This document shows, in pieces, positions 15,012 to 23,269 of a DNA stretch of 64,000 nucleotides (position 1 is the stretch's first letter; each line of letters begins with the position of its first letter). The DNA comes from a virus, in the IMG/VR virus record IMGVR_UViG_3300030107_007800, positions 1-64,000 of that record. The stretch is one strand, 5' to 3'. The notes under the pieces were generated by a model. It saw only the letters and a program-made list of their open reading frames with translations. It was not told where the DNA came from and did no database searches. The position numbers and the translations under genes were made by a program.

Positions 15012-16163
15012 ATGAATGATTTAAATTTGCCCACTTTAGATATTGAAGATCTGGATATGGAAGAGATCGAAGAATCTCAGAAAGACGAACTAATAGATGA
15101 TGCTGGCGGATCTTTGACATATGGAATTGTTGGGTCCGGTCAAGGTGGTGGACGTATGGCAAAAGCATTTTATGACCTTGGTTATACCAAAACTGTGGCA
15201 TTTAATTTAGCAGAATCTGATTTAAACTATTTGGATCTCCCAGATAGACATAAACACCATTTAAAATTTGAAGGATCTCAGGGTGCGGGTAAAAATCACG
15301 AGTTTTCTCAAAAAGCATTTGAAACTAGAAGTCAAGAAATCTTTAATAAATTTAAAGAAATTTTTGGTAACGATATTGATAGGATTATGATCTGTGTTGG
15401 TGTTGGTGGTGGAACTGGCGGTGGGAGTGTTATGCAACTCCTTAAGGTCGCAAAAAAATACTTTACATATATAGGTGTTGACAATCCGAATGAAAGAGTG
15501 GGTGTCGTAGCTTCGCTACCAACCACAGGGGAATGTGCATCACCAGTTGTTGCTAATAATTCTTATAATAGAATGAATGATCTTTGCAAAGCAGCAGAGA
15601 AAAAAGAATTTGCTCCATTGGTTATTGTTGATAATGATAAAATTAAGAAATTGTATCCTAAGCTTACTGTTAAGCAGTTTTGGCCAACATTAAACAATAC
15701 AGTTGCAGGATTATTTCACATATTCAATATTTTATCCAACAAAGATTCAAACTACACAGCGTTTGATTCCGCAGATTACAACAGTATCATGAAGACTTCG
15801 GGTTGTATGATTTTTGGAGCAACCACAGTTAAAAATGTAGAAAGCGAAACATCTTTATCCGCCGCGCTGAAAAACAACTTAGAAAAAACACTTCTTGCTG
15901 GAGGTTTTGATTTGACAACAGCCCAAGGTGCAGCGTCAGTAATTGTCGGTGGTTCAGTTTTGTATGAGACTGTTCCCGGTTTGATGGACAATATTGAATA
16001 TGGCTTCGATACCTTGGCTGCTTTAACGGGCGGAGCAATTATACACAGAGGCATCTATGAGGATCCAGAAAGAGACAAGCTTGTCGCTTATACAATCGTT
16101 GGCGGTCTCAAATCTCCGAAAAAAAGAATTGAAGAATTAAAAAAGTTCTTGAAACTTAAGTAA
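15012..16163 (+). CDS. Tubulin/FtsZ-family GTPase
   Basis: 383 residues. After an acidic N-terminal extension (1-34) come GIVGSGQGGGRMA (38-50), the first GTP-binding loop, and the tubulin signature GVGGGTGGGS (130-139), followed by VASLPTTGE and NNSYNRMNDL. The order matches FtsZ/TubZ/PhuZ proteins, which form GTP-driven filaments. Phage PhuZ positions the phage nucleus, while TubZ moves DNA. Sequence alone cannot tell which applies here. The C-terminus (KSPKKRIEELKKFLKLK) is basic, unlike the acidic tail of PhuZ. It has a strong SD TAGGAG. Filament formation is inferred. Confidence 0.88.
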   Translation: MNDLNLPTLDIEDLDMEEIEESQKDELIDDAGGSLTYGIVGSGQGGGRMAKAFYDLGYTKTVAFNLAESDLNYLDLPDRHKHHLKFEGSQGAGKNHEFSQKAFETRSQEIFNKFKEIFGNDIDRIMICVGVGGGTGGGSVMQLLKVAKKYFTYIGVDNPNERVGVVASLPTTGECASPVVANNSYNRMNDLCKAAEKKEFAPLVIVDNDKIKKLYPKLTVKQFWPTLNNTVAGLFHIFNILSNKDSNYTAFDSADYNSIMKTSGCMIFGATTVKNVESETSLSAALKNNLEKTLLAGGFDLTTAQGAASVIVGGSVLYETVPGLMDNIEYGFDTLAALTGGAIIHRGIYEDPERDKLVAYTIVGGLKSPKKRIEELKKFLKLK

Positions 16164-16177
16164 AAATATTGTATGAT
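16149..16177 (+). promoter_or_regulatory. Promoter giving a near-leaderless transcript
   Basis: TTGAAA (16149-16154), a 17-base spacer and TATGAT (16172-16177). Transcription would begin near 16184, the same base as the ATG of the CXXCH protein. No SD precedes that ATG, so a leaderless mRNA is likely. The promoter could also supply tRNA-Arg and the ClpP-like gene downstream. Confidence 0.6.
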
Positions 16178-16183
16178 GCTCAT

Positions 16184-16537
16184 ATGAAGTGTATTACAAG
16201 GACAATTTTTATTTCTATTCTATTTGCAACTTCTTTAGCGCAGGCACAAGATTATTCTCAAGTTAGGGAAAATTCTAATGTCTGGGTTAATGAATGTAAG
16301 TCTTGTCACCCATCCTACCAAGAATTAGCTGAAAAAACAGGTATTCAAACAGAGCAATACCTGTTTAATGCTGTTTTCTTTCACAAGAATAAAGATGGGA
16401 GAGAATTTGGCACTATTTTATCAAAGAAAGAAATTAATTTTGTTTCTAGGTTTATATTGATCGCTGCTTATTTGCATAAACTAGAAACTGATATGCGAAA
16501 GGCTGGAGATCATTTGATGAAAAATATTAGGCTTTAA
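16184..16537 (+). CDS. Exported protein with a single CXXCH haem-type motif
   Basis: 117 residues from ATG 16184 (an in-frame ATG at 16169 is less likely). Residues 1-21 form a Sec signal peptide ending in AQA, so export is expected. CKSCH at 38-42 matches the c-type haem attachment motif, followed by a helix (SYQELAEKTG). A distal Met ligand like that of class I cytochromes is not obvious; M109 or M114 near the end might serve. It could be a small c-type cytochrome or a protein where CXXCH has another role. No SD is seen; see the promoter. Confidence 0.6.
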   Translation: MKCITRTIFISILFATSLAQAQDYSQVRENSNVWVNECKSCHPSYQELAEKTGIQTEQYLFNAVFFHKNKDGREFGTILSKKEINFVSRFILIAAYLHKLETDMRKAGDHLMKNIRL

Positions 16538-16614
<77 letters not shown>

Positions 16615-16631
16615 TATATAAAGAGGTTTTG

Positions 16632-17264
16632 ATGGAAAAGTATTGGAATATGAAAGTAGATGATAATAGGGAAAGGACTGAGCCGGAGGGACCAATGATG
16701 ATGGCTGGAGCTTCGGATGATAGTAGGGTATCTGTTGAATATAATAAAATATACTTTTACTCCGGTGTCACTCGACAAGATAATCTCCAACTGAACAAGC
16801 ATATACATACCACCGGTCATAAGTTATCAAACGTACAGCAGGTATATGGATTAAGTTCTCCCCCTAAGTTGTATCTTCACATAAATTCATATGGTGGTTC
16901 GGTATTTGCAGGGTTTGGTTCTGTTGATTATATACGCAATTGTAAAGTTCCCGTAGTTTCAGTTATAGATGGGTGTGCCGCATCGGCAGCGACTATTATG
17001 AGTGTTGTTGCGGAGGAGAGGTTAATGCACGAGCATGCTTTTATGCTAATTCACCAGCTTTCATCTGGTATGTGGGGTAAGTTTGAGGAGATGAAAGACG
17101 ATATGAAGAATAATGAAATGTTGATGAAAAAAATCATTGGTATCTACGAGGAGCATACAAATATACCGAAAAGTAAAATCAAAGATATTCTTAAAAGAGA
17201 TCTTTGGTGGGATGCCAAGACTTGTTTGAAATATGGTCTTGTTGATGATATTATTACGCCATGA
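16632..17264 (+). CDS. ClpP-like serine peptidase
   Basis: 210 residues from ATG 16632, with SD AAGAGG five bases upstream. ClpP/SppA fold motifs: LHINSYGGSVFAGF, the nucleophile Ser118 in GCAASAA, His141 in LIHQ and Asp190 in DLWWDAKTC. The Ser-His-Asp spacing (23 and 49) is like bacterial ClpP. The N-terminal 35 residues are an unusual Met-rich extension. It may cleave phage or host proteins with a host ATPase, or act as a prohead protease, as ClpP-fold enzymes do in other phages. Neighbours do not decide. It overlaps the next gene by four bases. Confidence 0.85.
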   Translation: MEKYWNMKVDDNRERTEPEGPMMMAGASDDSRVSVEYNKIYFYSGVTRQDNLQLNKHIHTTGHKLSNVQQVYGLSSPPKLYLHINSYGGSVFAGFGSVDYIRNCKVPVVSVIDGCAASAATIMSVVAEERLMHEHAFMLIHQLSSGMWGKFEEMKDDMKNNEMLMKKIIGIYEEHTNIPKSKIKDILKRDLWWDAKTCLKYGLVDDIITP

Positions 17265-17719
17265 GTGAAAAAACAATCTTAGTAAGCGGCGCTTTCAACC
17301 CCCTCCATTTCGGTCATCTTTTATTACTCAGAGAAGCCAGTAAATATGGTAAAGTGATTGTAGCGCTAAATAGTGATGAATGGATCATTCATAATAAGGG
17401 ATATCTCTTGTTTGATTTTGAAGCCAGAAAAAGTTTACTAGAAGAGTGTGAATATGTGTCTAAAGTTGTCCCTTTTGATGACAGCGACGGCGATGCGGTT
17501 TATGCCCTGTTTGAGATTAGACCAACATACTTCGGTAATGGCGGGTCTGCCACCAGTCGCTCGTTACCAAAAGAAGAGATGCGAGTTTGTGAATATCTTG
17601 GTATTGAGCCTATTTTTAATCTAGGAGATAATATAAAGATTATCGATAATGATGTATTAGCGTCTGCTCAAAAATCTATAATTAATTACGCAAACAAAGA
17701 ATTAGATAAGATTGTTTAA
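17261..17719 (+). CDS. Cytidylyltransferase-like nucleotidyltransferase
   Basis: 152 residues. Rossmann nucleotidyltransferase with SGAFNPLHFGH (HxGH motif) at the N-terminus, ALNSDEWI and a late S-A-Q-K-S segment in the place of the C-terminal triphosphate-binding motif. It resembles glycerol-3-phosphate cytidylyltransferase and the HldE adenylyltransferase domain. It is a close relative of the protein at 24603-25061 (both have NSDEW and a KGY segment). It probably activates a sugar or polyol phosphate with CTP or ATP for the glycan island. Overlaps the ClpP-like gene. Confidence 0.8.
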   Translation: MSEKTILVSGAFNPLHFGHLLLLREASKYGKVIVALNSDEWIIHNKGYLLFDFEARKSLLEECEYVSKVVPFDDSDGDAVYALFEIRPTYFGNGGSATSRSLPKEEMRVCEYLGIEPIFNLGDNIKIIDNDVLASAQKSIINYANKELDKIV

Positions 17720-17722
17720 AAT

Positions 17723-17805
17723 GTCGGGGTGGTGGAATAGGTAGACACGACAGACTTAAAATCTGTTGCTCTTTGAGCGTGGGGGTTCAAGTCCCCCTCC
17801 CGATA
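17723..17805 (+). tRNA. tRNA-Leu (TAA)
   Basis: 83 bases: acceptor GTCGGGG/TCCCGAT with G-T ends, D arm GGAATAGGTAGACACG, anticodon loop CTTAAAA (anticodon TAA, reads UUA/UUG), a long variable arm (TGCTCTTTGAGCGT) and T arm GGGGG-TTCAAGT-CCCCC. CCA is not encoded. It lies 3 bases after the nucleotidyltransferase stop and abuts the minus-strand protease gene. Confidence 0.95.
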
Positions 17806-18633
17806 CTAAATCCTATCTAAACCTAAAAACTTCCAAAAAGGCTCAATATCTCTTTTAGAACGCATTTCCCTTTCTAGGTATGCTAGTTCTTTTTTGTGAG
17901 CTTCTATGTTTGATTCAAGGAATTTTTTTAATTCTTTTTGTGTTGGAGATACGGACACCATAGGAAATGCAACATTAACAGAATGAATCATCCCCACTAA
18001 GTGACCTCTGATGTTAAATATCGGAGAACCAGAACTTCCTCCCATGGCGGGGATTGAATAGTAAGCTCTCAGACCATCCTTTCCCATATAAAAACCTTCT
18101 AGCAACGGAACGACATCTTCATAAAATATGCCAACAGGAGCAGCAACATTGTAGACTCTTTCACCTTCAAATACAGGTGAATCAGCTATTTTTGCAGGAC
18201 CTTTCTCATTCCAGTAATTTCTAGAAAAAAGTAAACATAAATCACTATTGTTATCAATAGACACTATCTGTGCTTTATATTTTGATTGAGACAAATTTAC
18301 TATTGACATATGTACTTCAATGCCATTTACCATTTTTAGCATTTCTGGTGTTCGAACAATATTTTCAATTTCTAATTCACAAACATGCCCAGCAGTTAAA
18401 ATGTAAGATCCTTTGGTGCTTTCTGCAACTATTGCACCAGATCCGCTAGATCTTAGAGGGTTTGTAACACATCCTTCTTCCGCACATATGCTAACATAGG
18501 CTTGTTGAATTATTCTTACAAATTGATCCCTAGAGTCTTCTGGGATATGAAATCCGAAGTTAGTAGAAACACAGGATGGCAGAAAAATAGTTAATGATAT
18601 TAAAAAGGTTAATAGTGTAAGTTTCTTTCGCAT
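17806..18633 (-). CDS. Lipoprotein trypsin-like serine protease
   Basis: 275 residues. A signal peptide with lipobox LPSC (Cys21) predicts lipid anchoring in the envelope. The catalytic triad of the chymotrypsin fold is intact: His83 in LTAGHVC, Asp131 in NNSDLCLL and Ser201 in GGSSGSP. It resembles DegP/HtrA-type S1 proteases but has no PDZ domain; a charged helical C-terminus follows. An envelope protease made by a phage may cut host surface proteins or block superinfection (inference). It is divergent from phoH, across a 70-bp region with a 14-bp palindrome. Confidence 0.85.
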   Translation of the reverse strand: MRKKLTLLTFLISLTIFLPSCVSTNFGFHIPEDSRDQFVRIIQQAYVSICAEEGCVTNPLRSSGSGAIVAESTKGSYILTAGHVCELEIENIVRTPEMLKMVNGIEVHMSIVNLSQSKYKAQIVSIDNNSDLCLLFSRNYWNEKGPAKIADSPVFEGERVYNVAAPVGIFYEDVVPLLEGFYMGKDGLRAYYSIPAMGGSSGSPIFNIRGHLVGMIHSVNVAFPMVSVSPTQKELKKFLESNIEAHKKELAYLEREMRSKRDIEPFWKFLGLDRI

Positions 18634-18651
18634 ATCTTAACTAGTTTGAAA

Positions 18652-18690
18652 AAAGTTTAAACTTTAATATTTTCTGGTAGTATTTATAAT
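18652..18690. promoter_or_regulatory. Palindrome and TATTTATAAT box in the protease/phoH divergent region
   Basis: AAAGTTTAAACTTT (18652-18665) is a perfect 14-bp palindrome, a likely operator. TATTTATAAT (18681-18690) lies 13 bases before the phoH start and its reverse complement contains TATAAATA, the T4 late promoter core, facing the minus-strand protease gene. Either reading is possible. Confidence 0.4.
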
Positions 18691-18703
18691 ACGAGGTATA
18701 CCT

Positions 18704-20011
18704 GTGAAAAAAACATTTGTCCTAGACACCTGCGTTTTCCTATCCGATCCTAACTGCTTGAAACAGTTTGAAGAAAACGACATCATCATTCCACTTAAAG
18801 TTTTAGATGAAATAGATAAAAACAAAGCCAGACAAGACGGCGCAGGCTTTAATGCTCGCTATGTGATTCGTATCTTAGATGTATACAGAACAAAGGGTAG
18901 TCTTTTCAAGGGCGTTTCGCTAGGAGAAGGTAAAGGAAAACTTTTTGTACAACACTACGAAACGGATGGCTTGCCCCACGATTTTGACCTAAGTGTCCCA
19001 GATAATCAAATCATAGCCACCGCTCTCACCGAAAAAGCAAAATATAAAAGAAAAAAAGTTATTGTTGTCTCGCAGGATATTAATATGCGCGTCAAGTGTG
19101 ACTCGCTTGGGCTATTGTGCGAAGACTATGTAGCCCACGACACAGTTGAAAACAAGGACGAAGTATTTACAGGTCTGTCCAAATATCTTGTCGATGAGCA
19201 AGTTGTTGATTCATTTTATGCTGGTGAAGACATTTTTGCTGACAAAGAAGAAATAAAACTCCAGCCAAACCAATATGTGATGCTAGTGTCCAACTCAAAC
19301 GATAAGAAAACTGCTTTGGCTAGATTTTATAGTTACAGCGATCCACTTGTAAAAATGTATAAGATGGAAAATATTTGGGGCATTGATGCCAGAAACAAGG
19401 AACAATCTTTCGCCCTTGAACTTTTAATGGATCCAGATGTAGAGGTTGTATCTCTTATTGGTCAGGCTGGTTCTGGTAAAACTCTATTAGCCGTAGCAGC
19501 AGGATTAGAGCAGGTATTAGGCGACGATAATGAGTATAAAAAACTTATTGTATCCAGACCCATCCAACCACTTGGTAAGGACATCGGCTTCTTGCCCGGA
19601 ACGCTTGAGGAAAAAATGGATCCTTGGCTGATGCCCATCAAAGATAATCTAGAGTTTTTACTAGGAAATGATAGAGATACAGTTAAGATGTACTTCGAGA
19701 AGGGTGTGATCGAGATAGAAGCCATCACATACATTCGAGGGCGTTCTATCACAAATGCCTTCATTATTATTGACGAAGCACAAAACCTCACAAGACACGA
19801 ATTAAAAACAATCCTTACCCGCGTTGGCGAGGGAACAAAAATTATTCTTACTGGCGATATCGAACAAATCGACAATATCTACATTGACGAGACTTCAAAC
19901 GGATTAACCTATGCTGTTGAGAAGTTTAAAGAACATGAAATATCAGGTCATATTACCCTCCAAAAAGGCGAACGGTCGAAGGTGGCTACTCTAGCAGCAA
20001 AGATTCTATAA
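18704..20011 (+). CDS. phoH: PIN domain-PhoH ATPase (PhoH2-type)
   Basis: 435 residues starting with GTG. Residues 1-150 are a PIN-type nuclease domain (FVLDTCVFLSD, PLKVLDEID, DNQIIATAL with spaced Asp). From about 240 comes the PhoH ATPase: Walker A GQAGSGKT (253-260), PIQPLGKDIGFLPG, and Walker B FIIIDEAQN (about 352-360) with a final GERSKV. PIN-PhoH proteins have been described as RNA helicase/RNase pairs, and PhoH-like genes are very common in marine phages. Phosphate regulation is not shown here. The start is supported by ACGAGG upstream. Confidence 0.9.
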   Translation: MKKTFVLDTCVFLSDPNCLKQFEENDIIIPLKVLDEIDKNKARQDGAGFNARYVIRILDVYRTKGSLFKGVSLGEGKGKLFVQHYETDGLPHDFDLSVPDNQIIATALTEKAKYKRKKVIVVSQDINMRVKCDSLGLLCEDYVAHDTVENKDEVFTGLSKYLVDEQVVDSFYAGEDIFADKEEIKLQPNQYVMLVSNSNDKKTALARFYSYSDPLVKMYKMENIWGIDARNKEQSFALELLMDPDVEVVSLIGQAGSGKTLLAVAAGLEQVLGDDNEYKKLIVSRPIQPLGKDIGFLPGTLEEKMDPWLMPIKDNLEFLLGNDRDTVKMYFEKGVIEIEAITYIRGRSITNAFIIIDEAQNLTRHELKTILTRVGEGTKIILTGDIEQIDNIYIDETSNGLTYAVEKFKEHEISGHITLQKGERSKVATLAAKIL

Positions 20012-20018
20012 TTTTTTC

Positions 20019-20047
20019 TTGACAAAACTTTAATAATATTTTATATT
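20019..20047 (+). promoter_or_regulatory. Strong sigma-70-like promoter for tRNAs
   Basis: TTGACA (20019-20024), 17-base spacer, TATATT (20042-20047), 15 bases before the first tRNA at 20062. Near-consensus; likely drives the tRNA pair and downstream genes. Confidence 0.7.
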
Positions 20048-20061
20048 TGTGCTATAGTTAG

Positions 20062-20135
20062 TGGCGATGGCTGGCTGGTAGTCAGGGGGTGTCTTATAAG
20101 CATCCTAGAGATGGGTTCAATTCCCATATCGCCAA
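20062..20135 (+). tRNA. tRNA, anticodon TAT (Ile, reads AUA)
   Basis: About 74 bases: acceptor TGGCGAT/ATCGCCA, D arm CTGG-CTGGTAG-TCAG, anticodon stem GGTGT/GCATC with loop CTTATAA (anticodon TAT), T arm ATGGG-TTCAATT-CCCAT, discriminator A, CCA not encoded. Position 8 is G rather than U and two bases separate the D and anticodon stems, so the fold is not perfect. A TAT anticodon for Ile is uncommon in bacteria. Confidence 0.65.
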
Positions 20136-20139
20136 CTGC

Positions 20140-20216
20140 GGGCCTGTAGTTCAGTTGGTTAGAGCAGTCGCCTCATAAGCGATTAGTCCTCGGTTCGAGT
20201 CCGAGCGGGCCCACCA
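20140..20216 (+). tRNA. tRNA with CAT anticodon (Met elongator or Ile2)
   Basis: 77 bases: acceptor GGGCCTG/CGGGCCC, D arm with AGTTGGTTA, anticodon stem GTCGC/GCGAT with loop CTCATAA (anticodon CAT), T arm CTCGG-TTCGAGT-CCGAG, discriminator A and encoded CCA. It lacks the C1-A72 mismatch and GC-rich anticodon stem of initiator tRNA. It is either elongator Met or a lysidine-modified Ile2 tRNA reading AUA. Confidence 0.92.
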
Positions 20217-20231
20217 AATAAGGAGATAATA

Positions 20232-20540
20232 ATGAATGAAATAAAGTTTGATGACATTGACCTTGAAAAATATGATGAGGTTTCTCAAAAAACAGTAGAA
20301 AAAGAAAATGAATTAAAAACTTTTTTAATTGAGTATGTTGGAGAAAAAAATAATCCTGACAACGGAGAAGTGACTGTAGAAATGATAGTTAATACAATGT
20401 CTCAAGAATTCCCAGAATTTGTTTTAACAGTCGCTGAAGAGAATTGGATTAGAGGCTACCAACAAGCTATGGTTGATATGGAAGTGGGCGAAAGACTCGT
20501 CAAAGAAGAGATTGACAACAAAGACGATGAGCAACCTTAA
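20232..20540 (+). CDS. Unidentified small acidic protein
   Basis: 102 residues, highly acidic (DDIDLEKYDEV, EEIDNKDDEQP) and helical. SD AAGGAG precedes the ATG, 16 bases after the tRNA. It overlaps the next gene by 14 bases. No domain recognised. Possibly an inhibitor or partner of the downstream metallopeptidase-like protein, judged only from the overlap. Confidence 0.65.
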   Translation: MNEIKFDDIDLEKYDEVSQKTVEKENELKTFLIEYVGEKNNPDNGEVTVEMIVNTMSQEFPEFVLTVAEENWIRGYQQAMVDMEVGERLVKEEIDNKDDEQP

Positions 20541-21228
20541 AAAATATATTAATGAATCTGCGACAAGGAGCAGGGCTAAATCAAAAGAGCAGTTTTTATA
20601 TGGCTCTATACCGATATATATAAAGAATGATCTATTTTTTTTAGATAATAGTAGCGACATTGGTCAAGTCATAAATATCGTTGAAAAGAGTGTTCCATCG
20701 CATTTGGTGACTAGTATTGATGTTGTTTATGTTGGGGACTTCCAAGAATTTGAAAACAAAAGATTTAATGCCGCATATGAAGATGGTGCAATTTATGTTA
20801 TAAATGTTCAAGACAATGCAAAAGACATGGCGGACGATATTGTTCACGAAATAGCCCACTCTCTAGAAGAAAAATATACAGATCACATATATGGTGACGG
20901 ACAATTACAAAATGAGTTTTTAGGGAAAAGAGAGAGGCTGTATCAAATTTTAAAAGCCAATAATGAGAATTCTCAAGAACACAAGAATCTGTTTTACGAC
21001 TTAGATTATGACGCTAAATTTGATGACTATCTTGTCAATCAAGTTGGATATAAAAAATTAAGAAACTATATCAACGGTCTGTTTTATTCCCCATATGCAG
21101 CAACATCAGTTAGGGAATACTTTGCAAGAGGGTTTGAAGCCTACTTTCTATTTAAAGATCAAAAATATCTTGCAAATATTAGCCCCATACTGTATAATAA
21201 GATTGAAACCTTAGCGGATATGGAGTAA
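20527..21228 (+). CDS. Zincin-like metallopeptidase with T4-CTS-like N-terminus
   Basis: 233 residues from ATG 20527 (the longer in-frame start at 20473 lies deep in the previous gene). The N-terminus MSNLKKYINESATRSRAK resembles the T4 capsid-targeting peptide pattern. VHEIAHSLEE in the middle (about residues 117-126) is a full HExxH zinc motif with a following Glu, typical of gluzincin or SprT-like enzymes. The rest alternates helix and strand. The substrate is unknown; incorporation into the head with later host targeting is one possibility. Confidence 0.75.
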   Translation: MSNLKKYINESATRSRAKSKEQFLYGSIPIYIKNDLFFLDNSSDIGQVINIVEKSVPSHLVTSIDVVYVGDFQEFENKRFNAAYEDGAIYVINVQDNAKDMADDIVHEIAHSLEEKYTDHIYGDGQLQNEFLGKRERLYQILKANNENSQEHKNLFYDLDYDAKFDDYLVNQVGYKKLRNYINGLFYSPYAATSVREYFARGFEAYFLFKDQKYLANISPILYNKIETLADME

Positions 21229-21230
21229 AA

Positions 21231-22004
21231 ATGGCTCACATTAGCTTTTCTGAGGCAAAAAACTGGAATTTTTGCCCTTTTTATCATAAATTAATGAACA
21301 TTGACAAAGTAAAGGGCTTCGAAGGCAATGCTTTTACTGCCTTTGGTAACGCTATTCACGACACTTGCGAGAAGATGATGACCGAGGATTTAGACGACAA
21401 AAGGTCGTTTTTTAGCCTAAAATTCAAGGAAATCCTCGAAAATCTACCCGAAAGCGCCAATAAAGATCCTAAATTGGTTAATTCTATGAAAAATCAGGGT
21501 CCTTTGATACTAGATGAGGTTCTTCCCTCTATGAGAGAGCACTTTGGAGAGTATGAAGTCCTCGCCGCCGAGGAGGACTTGATGGAAATGATTGAAGACT
21601 TCCCTTGCAAGGAGAAAAATAAGTTCAAAGGCTTTATTGATTTAGTTATTAAGACCCCTGACGGCAAAACACACATCATCGATTGGAAAACTTGTTCTTG
21701 GGGATGGGATGCTCGTAAGAAATCGGATCCAATGATGACATATCAGCTTACTTTCTACAAGCATTACTGGGCAAAAAAGCACAACGTTGATCCAAAAATG
21801 ATAGAAACTCACTTTGCACTACTTAAAAGAACTGCGAAAAGTGATAGAGTGGAAATCTTCCGCGTAACGAGTGGCAAAATAAAAACTCAAAATGCACTTA
21901 AATTTCTTGAAAAAGCGATTTATAATATTGAAAAGAAGAATTACATTAAAAACAGACTTGCTTGCAGTAAGTGTGAATTTCACAAAACGGAACATTGTCC
22001 ATGA
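21231..22004 (+). CDS. PD-(D/E)XK nuclease of the Cas4/AddB type
   Basis: 257 residues. Core motifs are FGNAIHDTCE (motif I His), FKGFIDLVI (Asp) and HIIDWKTCSW (the D-W-K of PD-(D/E)XK), then MTYQLTFYKHYW (motif with Gln and Tyr). Cys16 near the N-terminus and the C-terminal cluster ACSKCEFHKTEHC supply four Cys for an iron-sulphur cluster, as in Cas4 and AddB. This is a single-strand exonuclease fold used in recombination and DNA processing. No cas genes are nearby. It is the last gene before the glycan island and overlaps it by ATGA. Confidence 0.85.
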   Translation: MAHISFSEAKNWNFCPFYHKLMNIDKVKGFEGNAFTAFGNAIHDTCEKMMTEDLDDKRSFFSLKFKEILENLPESANKDPKLVNSMKNQGPLILDEVLPSMREHFGEYEVLAAEEDLMEMIEDFPCKEKNKFKGFIDLVIKTPDGKTHIIDWKTCSWGWDARKKSDPMMTYQLTFYKHYWAKKHNVDPKMIETHFALLKRTAKSDRVEIFRVTSGKIKTQNALKFLEKAIYNIEKKNYIKNRLACSKCEFHKTEHCP

Positions 22005-23269
22005 TAGATAGAAAAATAAAAGTATTAACGATCAGCGATCACCCGCTCTCTCCATCTGGAGTTGGAACACAAACCAAAAACGTTATTGAAGCACTTCTTC
22101 AAAGCGGAATGTTTGAGGTTTTTTCACTAGCAGGGGCGATCAAGCATAATGATTATCAAGCGCAAACAGTAGAGCCATATGGGCAAAGCTGGATAATACA
22201 GCCTGTTGATGGTTATGGTGATCAAGATGCAATTAGATCTTTGGTGAGAACTGTAAAGCCAGATATTGTTTGGTTTATGACAGATCCGCGTTTTTGGGAA
22301 TGGCTATGGGCGATGGATAATGAAATTAGACCACTAGCTCCTATGGTTTATTATCATGTTTGGGACAATTATCCCTATCCAAAATATAATAAGAAATTTT
22401 ATGACTCTAATGACCATATAGCTTGTATTTCAAAGGTCACGCACGATATAGTTAAAAACGTATCACCAGAGGTTGATAGTACTTACATACCTCACGCCGT
22501 GGACCCTGATATTTTCAAGCCACTGGATCCGGAAAATAGAGAAAAACTAAGAGAAGAATATTTTGGTTCAGATACGAAATTTGTAGTTATGTGGAATAAT
22601 AGAAATGCTAAGAGAAAACAGACAGGATCTCTAATTCATTGGTATTCAAAATTTTTAGAAACTCTAGATGAAGAAAAAGCTAAGGAATGTAAACTAGTTT
22701 TACATACGGATCCAAAAGACCCATATGGTCAAGACGTAGATATGATTTTAAACCACTTTGGCTTAAACAAGGGACAAATTTTAATATCCAAACAAAAAGT
22801 AGCATCAGAAAATCTAGCATCAATGTATGGAATGGCAGATGTTACTGTAAACATATCAGATGCAGAAGGTTTTGGCTTGGCAACGCTGGAGTCTTTGTCA
22901 TGTGGCACTCCAATCATCGCCACTATGACAGGGGGACTTCAGGAGCAGGTGACCGATGGCGAGAATTGGTTTGGGGTTGGCATTGAGCCAAGTTCTAAGT
23001 CTCTTATAGGATCTCAACAAGTACCATACATATATGAGGATAGGATATCTGAAAAAGACTTTGTTGATGCAATTTCAAAAATTTATAATATGTCCGAAGA
23101 AGATCGAAAAGAATTGGGAAGCTTAGGAAGAGAGCATACAATAAAGAATTATAATTTTGCTAATTTTCGTAAATCTTGGATAGAATTATTGGCAAGAGTC
23201 TACGAAGAAAACGGATCTTGGGAACAAAGAAAAAATTATAAAGCTTGGAGCGTAACGGAGATTATATGA
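22001..23269 (+). CDS. Glycosyltransferase (GT-B, GT4-like)
   Basis: 422 residues from ATG 22001, overlapping the nuclease stop (ATGA). GT-B fold: N-terminal SPSGVGTQTKNV loop for the acceptor domain, and C-terminal donor site ISDAEGFGLATLESLSCG (E-x7-E) with the GTPII motif. Retaining GT4-type enzymes transfer sugars from nucleotide donors. There is no transmembrane segment. It is the first gene of the glycan island and overlaps the next glycosyltransferase by four bases. Acceptor unknown. Confidence 0.85.
   Translation: MIDRKIKVLTISDHPLSPSGVGTQTKNVIEALLQSGMFEVFSLAGAIKHNDYQAQTVEPYGQSWIIQPVDGYGDQDAIRSLVRTVKPDIVWFMTDPRFWEWLWAMDNEIRPLAPMVYYHVWDNYPYPKYNKKFYDSNDHIACISKVTHDIVKNVSPEVDSTYIPHAVDPDIFKPLDPENREKLREEYFGSDTKFVVMWNNRNAKRKQTGSLIHWYSKFLETLDEEKAKECKLVLHTDPKDPYGQDVDMILNHFGLNKGQILISKQKVASENLASMYGMADVTVNISDAEGFGLATLESLSCGTPIIATMTGGLQEQVTDGENWFGVGIEPSSKSLIGSQQVPYIYEDRISEKDFVDAISKIYNMSEEDRKELGSLGREHTIKNYNFANFRKSWIELLARVYEENGSWEQRKNYKAWSVTEII

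Noticed and set aside
15012-16163. Evidence for a phage nucleus
   Set aside because: A tubulin-like gene alone is not enough; no shell (chimallin-like) gene is recognisable in this window and the tail genes are T4-like.
21231-22004. Cas4 as part of a CRISPR-Cas system
   Set aside because: No cas1, cas2 or effector gene and no direct-repeat array is present; Cas4-like nucleases are common alone in phages.
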